Below, in pieces: positions 27,715 through 36,868 of a stretch of 64,000 nt of DNA (positions are counted from its first letter, which is position 1; the number at the start of each line of letters is the position of its first letter). Under the pieces are notes generated by a model. It had not been told where the DNA came from. It searched no databases and worked only from the letters and a program-made list of their open reading frames with translations. The translations under genes were made by a program, and so were the position numbers. Source of the DNA: Limnobacter sp. SAORIC-580 (lineage in GTDB: Bacteria > Pseudomonadota > Gammaproteobacteria > Burkholderiales > Burkholderiaceae_B); contig NZ_CP053084.1 of assembly GCF_013004065.1 (NCBI RefSeq), positions 1,922,001 through 1,986,000 on the forward strand, written 5' to 3'.

Positions 27715-28458
27715 TTAACCCATGTGCAAACCACCGTTCAGTGAAAAGTCGGCACCGGTTGAAAAACCAGAGTCTTCAGAGGCCAACCAGGCACAAATGG
27801 ATGCGATTTCCTCAGGCGTGCCCAAACGCTTGACTGGAATGGTGTTCACGATTTTTTCGAGCACATCGGGGCGAATGGCGCGAACCATGTCAGTGCCGAT
27901 GTAACCGGGAGAAACGGTGTTCACGGTGACGCCCTTGGATGCCACCTCCTGAGCCAGTGCCATGGTAAAGCCGCGCAAACCTGCCTTGGCTGTGGAATAG
28001 TTGGTTTGACCAAACTGCCCCTTCTGGCCATTCACTGACGAAATATTGATGATGCGGCCAAAACCCTGTTCAACCATGCCACCAATCACCTGCTTGGTCA
28101 CGTTAAACAGCGAATTCAAATTGGTGTCGATCACGGCAGACCAATCATCGCGGCTCATTTTCACAAAGGTGCCGTCGCGGGTAATACCCGCGTTGTTCAC
28201 CAAAATAGACACGGTGCCGTGCTCAGCACGCACTTTTTCAAACGCAGTTACAGTGCTGTCCCAATCGGCCACGTTGCCTTCACTGGCATACACCTCATAT
28301 CCTGCGCTGCGCATTTCGCCCAACCATTTTTCCTTGCGCGGTGAATTGGGACCACAACCGGCAATCACGCGGTAGCCCTGCTCACACAGTTTCTTGCAAA
28401 TGGCCGTTCCAATGCCGCCCATACCACCTGTTACATACGCTACTTTTGGTTCACTCAT
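27715..28458 (-). CDS. phaB: Acetoacetyl-CoA reductase PhaB
   Basis: An NADPH-dependent short-chain dehydrogenase that makes (R)-3-hydroxybutyryl-CoA for polymer synthesis. The cofactor loop is VTGGMGGIGTAICKKL near 9-24, the NNAG motif is at 88-91, and the catalytic Ser/Tyr/Lys lie in ISSVNGQKGQFGQTNYSTAK. The length of 247 residues and the last residues SLNGGLHMG are typical of PhaB. AAGGA lies nine bases before the start. It is the last gene of phaC-phaA-phaB. Confidence 0.96.
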   Translation of the reverse strand: MSEPKVAYVTGGMGGIGTAICKKLCEQGYRVIAGCGPNSPRKEKWLGEMRSAGYEVYASEGNVADWDSTVTAFEKVRAEHGTVSILVNNAGITRDGTFVKMSRDDWSAVIDTNLNSLFNVTKQVIGGMVEQGFGRIINISSVNGQKGQFGQTNYSTAKAGLRGFTMALAQEVASKGVTVNTVSPGYIGTDMVRAIRPDVLEKIVNTIPVKRLGTPEEIASICAWLASEDSGFSTGADFSLNGGLHMG

Positions 28459-28502
28459 GATTCACATTCCTTCTCTATTTGTATTGATTTAAATTCCGCG
28501 CT

Positions 28503-29681
28503 TTATCGCGACACGGCCAAAGCCACACCCATGCCACCGCCGATGCACAAAGAGGCCAGACCTTTCTTGGCATCACGCTTGTTCATTTCATGGATCAAAC
28601 TGACCAGCACACGGCAACCTGACGCACCAATTGGGTGGCCCAGCGCGATCGCACCGCCGTTCACATTGATCTTGGCAGTATCCCAGCCCATTTCCTTGTT
28701 CACTGCACAGGCCTGTGCAGCAAAGGCTTCGTTGATCTCCATCAGGTCCAGGTCGGCCGCTGTCCAACCCGCTTTTTCCAAACATTTTTTGGAAGCAGGA
28801 ACAGGCCCCATACCCATGATTGTGGGGTCCAGGCCAGCACTGGCGTAGGCCTGTATTTTGGCCAACACGGGCAAACCCAACTCCTTGGCTTTCGCTGCGC
28901 TCATCAACATTACGGCGGCGGCGCCATCATTCAAACCAGAGGCATTCGCTGCGGTCACGCTGCCCTCTTTCTTGAAAGCGGGTTTCAAGGCTGTCATATT
29001 GTCCAAGGTGGCGCCTAAGCGCGGAAACTCGTCGGTGTCAAACACCAAGGGGTCGCCTTTGCGCTGCGGAATACTCAGCGGGAAAATTTCGTCCTTGAAA
29101 CGACCAGCCTTAATCGCAGCCTCGGCCTTGTTCTGGCTTTTGACCGCGAACTCGTCTTGCTCGGCACGGTTGATGCCGTACTTCTCGGCCACATTCTCGG
29201 CAGTAATGCCCATGTGGTATTGGTTGTACACGTCCCACAGGCCATCCACAATCATGCTGTCGACCAGCTTGGCATCGCCCATGCGGAAGCCATCGCGGCT
29301 GCCCATCATCACATGGGGTGCAGCGCTCATGTTTTCCTGTCCACCGGCAATCACAATTTCAGCGTCGCCGCAGGCAATCGCCTGAGCACCCAGCATCACG
29401 GCCTTCAGGCCAGAACCACACACCTTGTTGATCGTCAGGGCGGGCACGCCCACTGGCAAACCAGCCTTGATCACCGCCTGGCGTGCCGGGTTTTGGCCCG
29501 AGCCCGCTGTAAGCACCTGACCCAAAATCACTTCGGAAATTTGCTCGCCTTTCACGCCTGTTTTATCAAGCAAACCTTTAATCACGTGTGCACCCAATTC
29601 TGGCGCAGAAATTTTTGCAAGTGATCCACCAAACTTGCCCAGTGCGGTTCGGCCCGCAGCCACAATTACCACTTCAGTCAT
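28503..29681 (-). CDS. phaA: Acetyl-CoA C-acetyltransferase PhaA
   Basis: The PHA-pathway thiolase that makes acetoacetyl-CoA from two acetyl-CoA. It carries the nucleophile Cys in [17 protein letters not shown] near 88, [23 protein letters not shown] and SLCIGGGMG. It has 392 residues, as in PhaA of Cupriavidus. A strong TAAGGAGAG precedes the ATG. It stands 44 bases before phaB and 21 bases after phaC, so one operon. Confidence 0.96.
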   Translation of the reverse strand: MTEVVIVAAGRTALGKFGGSLAKISAPELGAHVIKGLLDKTGVKGEQISEVILGQVLTAGSGQNPARQAVIKAGLPVGVPALTINKVCGSGLKAVMLGAQAIACGDAEIVIAGGQENMSAAPHVMMGSRDGFRMGDAKLVDSMIVDGLWDVYNQYHMGITAENVAEKYGINRAEQDEFAVKSQNKAEAAIKAGRFKDEIFPLSIPQRKGDPLVFDTDEFPRLGATLDNMTALKPAFKKEGSVTAANASGLNDGAAAVMLMSAAKAKELGLPVLAKIQAYASAGLDPTIMGMGPVPASKKCLEKAGWTAADLDLMEINEAFAAQACAVNKEMGWDTAKINVNGGAIALGHPIGASGCRVLVSLIHEMNKRDAKKGLASLCIGGGMGVALAVSR

Positions 29682-29702
29682 GTCAACTCTCCTTACAGGT
29701 TT

Positions 29703-31541
29703 TTATACGGCTCGCTGTTTGACGTATCGTCCAGGTGCGGGCTCAATCGGTTTGTATTTCGCATTGCCAGGCTTGGCGGGCGCTTTTACTTCGCCACCTT
29801 TCATGGGCTCAAGCCACTGCGCCCAATCATTCCACCAGCTGCCAGGTACTTCTTTCGCTTTCTTGAACCACTGTTCAGGTGTTTCAGGGATTTCGCCTTC
29901 ACACACCCAGTAATTCCGCTTGTTTTTATTCGCCGGATTGATCACACCGGCAATGTGCCCACTTGCACCCAACACAAAACGGGATTCACCACCCACCAAA
30001 TGACTAGTTTGAAATGCACTGGTCCACGGCACAATGTGGTCTTCCCGAGTTGCCAAAATGTAAACAGGCACATCGATCAAACCCAAATCAACAGGCATGC
30101 CACACACCAGTGCCTTTCCGGGTTGGCACACCTTGTTTTCCAGGTAAGTGTTGCGCAGATACCAGGCAAACATGGGGCCGGGTAGATTGGTGCTGTCACT
30201 GTTCCAGTACAACAAATCGAACACAGGTGGCTTTTCACCTTTCAGGTAATTGTTCACCACATAGTTCCAAATCAAATCGTTCGGGCGCAAGGAAGAAAAT
30301 GCACTGGATAAATCTTTTCCAGGCATTACGCCACCCTTACCGATACTTTCCTCTCGCGCTTTTACCTGCTCTTCATCAACAAACACACCCAAGGCACCTG
30401 TGTCAGTGAAATCCAGCAAAGTGGTCAAAAAAGTGACACTGTTCACACTGTCATCACCACGATTGGCCAAGGTTGACAGTGCTGTTGCCAGAAGTGTGCC
30501 ACCCACACAAAACCCCAACACATTCAGCTTGGGCTGCTTGGAAATGGCCTTGACCACTTCAATGGCTTTGATCACGCCATCTTCGACATAGCCATCCCAC
30601 GTAAAATGTCCGTCCGCTTCCGTGGGGTTTTTCCAAGACACCAGGAACAAGGTGTGGCCTTGCTCCACCACAAAATTCACCAGTGAATTGCTGGGCTGAA
30701 GATCGAGAATGTAGTACTTGTTGATGCACGGGGGTACAAACAACATGGGCTGTTTGCCCACTTTTTCGGTGGCGGGCTTGTATTGCAAAAGCTGAAAGTA
30801 TTCGCATTCAAACACCACATCGCCCGGCGCGGTGGCCACATTCACACCCACTTCAAAAGCACTTTCGTCGGTTTGGGAAATGCGGCCTTTCTGCATGTCT
30901 GCCATCAGGTTTTGAATGGCCTGCGTCAGGCTTTCACCTTTGGTTTCAAGCAGTTTCTTTTGTGCTTCGGGATTGGTCACAAAAAAATTGGATGGGCTAA
31001 GCGCATCTACAAATTGCTCAACCGCGTACTCCACCTTTCGTTTTTCAGGGCTGCTGTCGGGCACCAACTCAACAATTCGTTTCGTAAAGCGGGCATTTAG
31101 CGAATACATGGCAGCGGTAAACTCATAGACGCCATGGTCGTGCCAATCGGCTGAAGCAAAACGCTTGTCGCCTTGAATCCAGCAGTCCAGCGGAACTGGC
31201 TGCTTTGTTTTGGAATCGGAATTGGGCAAACTGGAAAAAGCAGAGGCCATCAATGCCGACAACTCGGCTGCATACTCGGCTTGAATTTGCCCCAGCGAAT
31301 GAACCGGAATTTGGGTGAGCGCTGCCTGACAAGCCCCCATGATGGAATTCATGAAAGGCTGAATTGCACCCATGGTGGCGTTTTGTAAAGGTGCAGCGGC
31401 CTGCAGACCGGGCAACGGCCCCAATTGACCAAAGGCGCCCATGGCTTGTTGAAACTGGGCCTGCATTTGCTGCTGCATTTGTTCAGCAACAGGCAATAGC
31501 AGACCAAAGACTTCGTTGAAGTCTGGTATTTGTTTGTTCAC
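29703..31541 (-). CDS. phaC: Class I polyhydroxyalkanoate synthase PhaC
   Basis: This polymerises 3-hydroxyacyl-CoA into granules. The lipase-like box GFCVGGT with the catalytic Cys lies near residue 337, the catalytic Asp is in ATREDHIVPW, and the His is in GASGHIAGVINP. The longest frame starts at a TTG at 31625 (640 residues). I prefer GTG at 31541 (612 residues): it has AAAGGAGAGG six bases upstream, and a promoter whose -35 covers the TTG. The N-terminal part is rich in Gln and Met (EQMQQQMQAQFQQ), as in other class I enzymes. First gene of phaCAB. Confidence 0.95.
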   Translation of the reverse strand: MNKQIPDFNEVFGLLLPVAEQMQQQMQAQFQQAMGAFGQLGPLPGLQAAAPLQNATMGAIQPFMNSIMGACQAALTQIPVHSLGQIQAEYAAELSALMASAFSSLPNSDSKTKQPVPLDCWIQGDKRFASADWHDHGVYEFTAAMYSLNARFTKRIVELVPDSSPEKRKVEYAVEQFVDALSPSNFFVTNPEAQKKLLETKGESLTQAIQNLMADMQKGRISQTDESAFEVGVNVATAPGDVVFECEYFQLLQYKPATEKVGKQPMLFVPPCINKYYILDLQPSNSLVNFVVEQGHTLFLVSWKNPTEADGHFTWDGYVEDGVIKAIEVVKAISKQPKLNVLGFCVGGTLLATALSTLANRGDDSVNSVTFLTTLLDFTDTGALGVFVDEEQVKAREESIGKGGVMPGKDLSSAFSSLRPNDLIWNYVVNNYLKGEKPPVFDLLYWNSDSTNLPGPMFAWYLRNTYLENKVCQPGKALVCGMPVDLGLIDVPVYILATREDHIVPWTSAFQTSHLVGGESRFVLGASGHIAGVINPANKNKRNYWVCEGEIPETPEQWFKKAKEVPGSWWNDWAQWLEPMKGGEVKAPAKPGNAKYKPIEPAPGRYVKQRAV

Positions 31542-31595
31542 CTTCCTCTCCTTTGTGGGGGCAATATGCTCCCTTGGCTCGTCGGCCTTTGCGAT

Positions 31596-31625
31596 ATTGT
31601 GCACCGCAACATTTTGACTTGTCAA
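31596..31625 (-). promoter_or_regulatory. phaC promoter and adjoining inverted repeat
   Basis: On the minus strand a perfect TTGACA (31625-31620) is 18 bases from CACAAT (31601-31596), which puts transcription start about 45 bases before the GTG start of phaC. The -35 lies within a 6-base inverted repeat TTTGAC-TT-GTCAAA (31613-31626), a possible repressor site. Confidence 0.5.
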
Positions 31626-31718
31626 ATAATTGTATGCCTCTGACCCTTTCTGTTTGCTGATCAGCCCAATTTAATGCACCATCTCCAGTGTATTCGCTTC
31701 ACCCTTGAGTTCACAAAG

Positions 31719-31973
31719 ATGTACATCGTTATTATTGGCTGGATGTATGTAGTCACCCTGATGGCGGCTACAGAGACAAACTTCGTGGCTGGAATTGTCA
31801 CATTCCTTTTTTACGGGGCACTGCCCTGTGCCGTGCTGGCCTATTTGATGGGAACGAAGTCAAGAAGACTCAAGCGGCGTGCTCAGGAAGAAGCCGAATT
31901 AGCGTTGCAAAACGCCCAGACTGAACCCCCTGCTGTTGCCCCCGCCGATGAGAAAACCAGCGCGGATCGGTGA
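31719..31973 (+). CDS. Small two-span membrane protein, conserved hypothetical
   Basis: An 84-residue protein beginning MYIVIIGWMYVVTLMAATE, with two hydrophobic segments (about 1-17 and 24-46) and a basic, then acidic and Ala/Pro-rich cytoplasmic tail (TKSRRLKRRAQEEAELA). I remember similar small membrane proteins in Burkholderiales genomes, with no known function. The open frame extends back to 31674, but ATG 31719 gives the usual N-terminus. Its 3' end overlaps the convergent pgeF by 104 bases, so either tail may be less constrained than it looks. Confidence 0.65.
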   Translation: MYIVIIGWMYVVTLMAATETNFVAGIVTFLFYGALPCAVLAYLMGTKSRRLKRRAQEEAELALQNAQTEPPAVAPADEKTSADR

Positions 31974-32703
31974 CCGTGTCCCAGCCGCCGCCTTCAATGT
32001 TGGAATTACCCAATTCGCGCAGTGCAAGCCGGGCCAGTGCATACAGGTCGGCCAAGTATTTCCCGGATTTGTCGCCTGGCTTGAAGCACTCAATTGCATT
32101 GGGACTTTGCTGAACAAAGGCATGGAACACCTCCGCCCCAACTTCAAAAGAGTGTGGGCCAATGGCAGGTCCCATCCAGGCCTTGATTTGCATTAGAGGA
32201 ACCCCGCAGGCCTGGCTTAATGCCCTCGCGCTTGCCAGTAAAACACCTGCATGCAAGCCTCGCCAGCCAGCATGGGCTGCTGCAACCCCCAGTGCTTTGC
32301 CAGAGTTGCTGAAGGCCACAAAAACGACGGGCAAACAGTCTGCGGTCATGATCGCCAAGGCCAGGTTGCAACTAACACTGACTGAAGCATCTGCCACCGG
32401 TGGTGTTGTGCCAGATGACATCGCATCGCTTGCAAGCCTCGCCTCGAACACCTCGCAACCATGTACCTGGTTTAACCACACAACCGGAGCACCCATTTCC
32501 TTTTCAACTAAACTGCGCCGAGCTTGAACATGGGTCAGGCTATCCCCGACATGTGTACCCAAATTGAAACCATAAGGATTGGCGTTACCCTGTGGATTAT
32601 CAAATCCGGTTTCTGTCACCAGTACCTTGACACCCTTCCAATCTGGGCCAAGCTGGGAGACAGGAATTTCTTTATTCAATTTCTTCAAGGTCGTCGTCAT
32701 CAT
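31870..32703 (-). CDS. pgeF: Peptidoglycan editing factor PgeF (YfiH/DUF152, multicopper-oxidase-like)
   Basis: Family members remove misincorporated residues from peptidoglycan precursors and were earlier called polyphenol oxidases. Motifs are NLGTHVGDS, MTADCLPVVFV with the metal-binding Cys, AAHAGWRGLHAGVL with the His ligand, and GPAIGPHSFEVG. The start is one of two adjacent ATGs (32703 or 32700) inside the end of rluD. The overlap of about 32 bases makes rluD-pgeF a coupled pair, a common linkage in proteobacteria. Product about 277 residues. Confidence 0.9.
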   Translation of the reverse strand: MMTTTLKKLNKEIPVSQLGPDWKGVKVLVTETGFDNPQGNANPYGFNLGTHVGDSLTHVQARRSLVEKEMGAPVVWLNQVHGCEVFEARLASDAMSSGTTPPVADASVSVSCNLALAIMTADCLPVVFVAFSNSGKALGVAAAHAGWRGLHAGVLLASARALSQACGVPLMQIKAWMGPAIGPHSFEVGAEVFHAFVQQSPNAIECFKPGDKSGKYLADLYALARLALRELGNSNIEGGGWDTVTDPRWFSHRRGQQQGVQSGRFATLIRLLPEHAA

Positions 32704-33838
32704 CAAAACGCACCAGCACCGAGGCCTTGTGTTGGTGAGCTTCCTCCAATACCGCCTCTTCTACGTCGTCGCTGTGGAAATCAATGCCAGCCATTTCACC
32801 CAACAAGCGCAAATCCTCGGGGGCCTTGGCTACATACTCGGGCCATTCATGATTTCCAAGGCTTTCGTCCCAATCCTCAGCCGCTTCATCAGCTCCTTGC
32901 ACATGAAAATAAGCCGGATCTGGAAAGCTCAGGTGTGTTGCATGCAGGGCTTGGCGCTCGAACTTCTCGCCATTGGGCAGTTCAATCGAGGAAAGTCGCA
33001 AGGCAGAGTGACTGCCAGCGCCTTTGATTTTGTAAACCGGGTCGGCCACCAAAGCAAAACCGGCATGCTGGGCATGCACACGAATTTGATGGGTACGCCC
33101 GGTTTCAAGACGGCACACCATCAAGGTGACAGGCACTTCAAGAAGCTCACCAAAAGCAACTGGGGTAAAGTGGGTTACAGCGGGCTTACCGTGATCAACC
33201 ACCGCCATACGCAGGCGATTGCGCGGGTCGCGGCCCAGGGGATTATTCACAGTCAAAGGGTTCGAAATTCGGCCCCACACCATGGCCAGGTAAACCCGCT
33301 TTACAATGCGGGCTTGCAACATTTGAACCAGTTTTACCTGGGTTTCAGCGGTGCGGGCCACGACCATCAAACCGGTGGTGTCTGCGTCCAGGCGGTGCAC
33401 AATCCCCGCCCTTGGCACATGTATCAAACCCGGGTCCAGGTGATACAGGCCATTCATCAAAGTACCTGTCCAGTGCCCAGGTGCTGGATGAACCACCAGG
33501 CCGGCCTGTTTGTTGACCACCGTGTATTCATTGGTGCGGGCCACAATATCCAGGTTCATGTCCTCGGGGATCAAAGCCTGCATGTGGGCCAAAACCCCAG
33601 GGCTTAACTCAATCCGATCCATGCCCTGTACTTTCTGATTGCCCTTGGCTGCGGCCACGCCATTGACCAGCACCCTTTCCTCTTTCAACCAGCCCTGCAG
33701 GCGGGAACGCGAGTACTGCGGGAACAACTCGGCAATCACTTTGTCCAAGCGAGAACCTCCCAATTCCATGGGCACTCTGGCTTGTAACGGTTGATCGGGT
33801 TGTGCGTTTTCCGCGTCGGCTTGAATTTGGGACGTCAT
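32672..33838 (-). CDS. rluD: 23S rRNA pseudouridine synthase RluD
   Basis: This makes pseudouridines in helix 69 of 23S rRNA. The 388-residue protein has an N-terminal S4 domain (GSRLDKVIAELFPQYSRSRL), the catalytic-Asp motif HRLDADTTGLMVVA, and the RluD signature GRTHQIRVHAQHAGFALVAD. It is about 60 residues longer than the E. coli enzyme because of a C-terminal acidic extension ending DDDDDLEEIE. That tail is the part overlapping pgeF. It is divergent from bamD, and the pairing rluD-bamD is conserved in many proteobacteria. Confidence 0.94.
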   Translation of the reverse strand: MTSQIQADAENAQPDQPLQARVPMELGGSRLDKVIAELFPQYSRSRLQGWLKEERVLVNGVAAAKGNQKVQGMDRIELSPGVLAHMQALIPEDMNLDIVARTNEYTVVNKQAGLVVHPAPGHWTGTLMNGLYHLDPGLIHVPRAGIVHRLDADTTGLMVVARTAETQVKLVQMLQARIVKRVYLAMVWGRISNPLTVNNPLGRDPRNRLRMAVVDHGKPAVTHFTPVAFGELLEVPVTLMVCRLETGRTHQIRVHAQHAGFALVADPVYKIKGAGSHSALRLSSIELPNGEKFERQALHATHLSFPDPAYFHVQGADEAAEDWDESLGNHEWPEYVAKAPEDLRLLGEMAGIDFHSDDVEEAVLEEAHQHKASVLVRFDDDDDLEEIE

Positions 33839-33897
33839 AAATTAAAATCGAATCTTTCAATTGAGTATGCCGCCGGTGGGCGGCACGGGCTTTGCCC

Positions 33898-33925
33898 GAT
33901 ATAATGGAAAACCATTGATGATCAA
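33898..33925. promoter_or_regulatory. Divergent rluD/bamD promoter region
   Basis: Plus strand: a perfect TATAAT (33900-33905) about 50 bases before the bamD ATG, without a good -35. Minus strand: TTGATC (33925-33920) and TATATC (33903-33898) with a 16-base spacer, pointing at rluD. The two -10 elements overlap. Confidence 0.4.
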
Positions 33926-33953
33926 ACAGGGACACTTCGGGTTTCGAAATCAC

Positions 33954-34802
33954 ATGAACAAAACCACATTGGCCCCGCGCACCACTTGGCTGCGCACATT
34001 ATCGCAGTTATTCCTGATCCCCGCGTTGATTTTCGCGCTGGCCGCATGCGGCTCGGCAAAACAATTCGATGAAACCGAGGGCTGGAGCCCTGCCCGTCTG
34101 TACGAAGAAGCCAAGGCTGAAATCGACGTTGGCAATTACGAGCGCGGTATTGAATTGCTTGAAAAGCTGGAAGCACGCTACCCATACGGGCGTTTTGCAC
34201 AGCAGGCGCAAATTGATACGGCGTTTGCTTACTACAAGGCGGGTGACAATGCCCAGGCATTGGCTGCAACTGATCGCTTCATCAAGCTGTACCCAAACCA
34301 CCAGAATCTTGATTATGTCTATTACTTGCGCGGCTTGATCAGTTTCAACGAAGACAAAGGCATTTTTGCATTGTTGTCGGGTGAAGATCAAAGCGCCCGT
34401 GACCCCAAAGGCACCCGCGCTGCATTTGATGCATTCAAAGAAGTGGTAAGCCGCTTTCCTGACAGCAAATACTACGAAGACAGCAAATCACGCTTGCAGT
34501 ACCTGGTGAATGCACTTGCACAAAACGAATTGCATGTGGCCCGTTACTACTACAAGCGTGGCGCGTACCTGGCGGCAGTTAACCGCGCTCAAGAAGTAGT
34601 GCGTCGGTTCGAACAAACCCCGTCGATTGAAGAAGCACTGTTTATCAGCCTGCGCAGCTATGAGAAACTGAACATGACCGCCCTGGCGGCAGACACCAAA
34701 CGTGTGATCAACCTGAACTTCAAAGACAGCCCCTATTGGAATATGGATCTTCCCGAGAAGGAAAAAGCGGAAGCCAAATGGTGGCAGGTCTGGAAAGACT
34801 AA
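33954..34802 (+). CDS. bamD: Outer-membrane assembly lipoprotein BamD (ComL)
   Basis: BamD is the essential lipoprotein of the BAM complex that folds outer-membrane proteins. I start at ATG 33954 (282 residues), which gives a normal lipoprotein signal with lipobox ALAAC. The open frame extends 31 codons further back through the promoter region. Five TPR-like repeats follow, including YPYGRFAQQAQIDTAFAYYK and ASDRFIKLYPNH-like segments, and the C-terminus EKAEAKWWQVW is typical. A strong terminator follows. Confidence 0.93.
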   Translation: MNKTTLAPRTTWLRTLSQLFLIPALIFALAACGSAKQFDETEGWSPARLYEEAKAEIDVGNYERGIELLEKLEARYPYGRFAQQAQIDTAFAYYKAGDNAQALAATDRFIKLYPNHQNLDYVYYLRGLISFNEDKGIFALLSGEDQSARDPKGTRAAFDAFKEVVSRFPDSKYYEDSKSRLQYLVNALAQNELHVARYYYKRGAYLAAVNRAQEVVRRFEQTPSIEEALFISLRSYEKLNMTALAADTKRVINLNFKDSPYWNMDLPEKEKAEAKWWQVWKD

Positions 34803-34820
34803 AGTGTTTGTCAGTCGAAT

Positions 34821-34849
34821 AAAAAAGGATCCTTCAAGGATCCTTTTTT
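34821..34849. terminator. Bidirectional terminator between bamD and the YoaA-type helicase
   Basis: AAAAAAGGATCC (34821-34832) pairs with GGATCCTTTTTT (34838-34849) around loop TTCAA. Runs of A and T on both sides serve both convergent genes. Confidence 0.92.
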
Positions 34850-34873
34850 GTTTCTGATGATTGTCTTGAATCG

Positions 34874-36838
34874 CTATTTCAAGCGCTTCTCCCGCATAAA
34901 CTCAATCGCCACCCTCAATTCTCGAGTGCGCTTAAACGGGGGCAAACTTCGCCAAAGCAGCTTCCCATACCCTTTTTCAACCAAGCGGCGATCGCCAATC
35001 AACAAAACGCCCCAATCGGTTTCATCCCGGATCAAACGGCCTGCACCCTGCTTCAGGGCAATCGCCGCGTCGGGCAGGGACAAATCCTGGAACGCATTGC
35101 CACCACGGTTTTTAATCAACTCGCTTTTGGCTTGAAAAACCGGGTCATCGGGTGGCGCAAACGGCAGCTTGTCAATAATAACCAAGCGCAGCCCATCACC
35201 CCGAATATCCACACCTTCCCAAAAACTGGCTGCACCCACCAAAACCGGATTGTTCAATACCCTGAACTGATCCAGCAATTCAGCCCTGGAGGCCTCGCCC
35301 TGCACCAACAAACTCCAATCCAGTTCGTCTTTCTCGATACGCTCTCGCAGGTACTCGCCAACCTGCTTCACCGCACGGTGGCTGGTACACAGGAAAAATA
35401 CTCCCCCCTGACTGGCTTGTAACAGCGGCCACACCGCATCACATAGTTTTTTGCTGAATTGTGGTTCATTGGGAAAAGGCAAATTGTCGGGTACACACAG
35501 CAACGCTTGCGATTCATAATCGAACGGGCTTGGCAACAACAACTGCTGGCAATCATCGAGCCCCACCTGCAAGGTAAAGTGCTGCAAGCTTTCTTTAATA
35601 CTCAAGGTTGCACTGGTAAAAACCCACGCCTTGGGCTGCTCAGCGTAAAGCTTGGCAAATGCATTGGACACATCCAGCGGCGAATCACAAAACTGCACCA
35701 CATGGGTTGAAACACTCACCCAACGCACCGACTGCTCGTCAGTCTGTGCTGTTGCTGGGGAAAACCAGTCTTGCCAGCGCAGGCACAACTCACTGGCTCG
35801 CCCCATTAGCTTTACCCACGATTCATTGCGAACCGACAGGGGGCTGATCATTTCTATCAAGCCTTCCAGGCGGTTTTCGAAGTCTGCGCAAACCGCGGCA
35901 ACGCCATTCAAGGCCAAAAACTGGGCATGCGTAAAACGTGCAGAATCAATTTCAGTACCCACTATTCGCCGAATTTCCTTGAGGGCCAACTCCATGGGGC
36001 GAAGCACCGCATCCCAATCGCCAGCATCTGCACTGGAAGTTCGACCCTCAATCAGGACGTCACGCAAAAATTCCTGGCACTGGGCCGTCGATATGGCCTG
36101 CCCTAGCAAGCTGGTTGCAATGTCGGGCAGCTGGTGCGCTTCGTCAAATACGATCACATCGCAAGCCGGAAGCAACTCTGCAATTCCTTCTTCCTTAAGC
36201 GCAAGGTCCGCCAGAAACAAATGGTGATTCACAACCACAACCTCGGCGTCCAGCGCATCGCGGCGGGCTTTGTTCACGAAGCATTCAGAAGCGTTGGGGC
36301 ATTCGCTGCCCAGGCAGTTGTCTTTGTTGGAAGTGACCCAGCTCCACACAGCTGAGTCGTCGGGCACCCCGGCGCAATCAGCCCGGTCGCCAGTGTGGGT
36401 GCGGCCGGCAAATATTTTTACTTTTTGAAGATGGTCCACTTCGCGGGGAGACGGCAAACGCGCCTCTTTGAGCGCACGCTCCAAGTGAAAATGGCACACA
36501 TAATTTTGGCGACCTTTCAACAACGCCACATTGACAGGCACACCCAAGGCCTCGCGAACCAGCGGTAGATCCTTGTTAAAAAGTTGATCCTGCAAAGTTT
36601 TGGTGGCTGTAGACAACAAAACCCTTCGCCCTGAAAGCAAGGCGGGCACCACGTAGGCAAAGGTTTTCCCCGTGCCAGTGCCTGCTTCTACCACCAAAGC
36701 ACTTTGAGTTTCAATTGCATTGCCAACCGCCTGTGCCATTTCAATTTGCGATTCGCGTGCACTGAACCCGGGTAGTCGTCGGGCCAAAGCACCACCAGGG
36801 GCGAAAGCCTCATTCAAGGGTTCAGAGAAATCAAACAT
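34874..36838 (-). CDS. yoaA: YoaA/DinG-family ATP-dependent DNA helicase
   Basis: An XPD-like superfamily 2 helicase with an iron-sulfur cluster, acting in DNA repair. In 654 residues: Walker A EAGTGTGKTFAYVVPAL near 52, a four-cysteine Fe-S domain (C at DCAG, C in DNCLG, SECP, SECF, between about 158 and 190), the DEAH box FDEAHQLPD, STATLS-like motif TSATLSIKESLQ and the C-terminal QGAGRLIRDETDWG. Length and N-terminus are closer to YoaA than to DinG (about 716). The separation between the two paralogue names is by recollection, so treat the symbol as probable. Confidence 0.88.
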   Translation of the reverse strand: MFDFSEPLNEAFAPGGALARRLPGFSARESQIEMAQAVGNAIETQSALVVEAGTGTGKTFAYVVPALLSGRRVLLSTATKTLQDQLFNKDLPLVREALGVPVNVALLKGRQNYVCHFHLERALKEARLPSPREVDHLQKVKIFAGRTHTGDRADCAGVPDDSAVWSWVTSNKDNCLGSECPNASECFVNKARRDALDAEVVVVNHHLFLADLALKEEGIAELLPACDVIVFDEAHQLPDIATSLLGQAISTAQCQEFLRDVLIEGRTSSADAGDWDAVLRPMELALKEIRRIVGTEIDSARFTHAQFLALNGVAAVCADFENRLEGLIEMISPLSVRNESWVKLMGRASELCLRWQDWFSPATAQTDEQSVRWVSVSTHVVQFCDSPLDVSNAFAKLYAEQPKAWVFTSATLSIKESLQHFTLQVGLDDCQQLLLPSPFDYESQALLCVPDNLPFPNEPQFSKKLCDAVWPLLQASQGGVFFLCTSHRAVKQVGEYLRERIEKDELDWSLLVQGEASRAELLDQFRVLNNPVLVGAASFWEGVDIRGDGLRLVIIDKLPFAPPDDPVFQAKSELIKNRGGNAFQDLSLPDAAIALKQGAGRLIRDETDWGVLLIGDRRLVEKGYGKLLWRSLPPFKRTRELRVAIEFMREKRLK

Positions 36839-36868
36839 GCGGGGTACAGGTAAATTTGAGCGTGAAAG

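Noticed and set aside
24291..29681. Two thiolase genes as a recent tandem duplication
   Set aside because: The two proteins differ throughout and match two separate known types (BktB and PhaA), so they are old paralogues.
33861..33953. 31-codon upstream extension of BamD
   Set aside because: It would run through the promoter and destroy the lipoprotein signal; ATG 33954 gives a normal signal and length.
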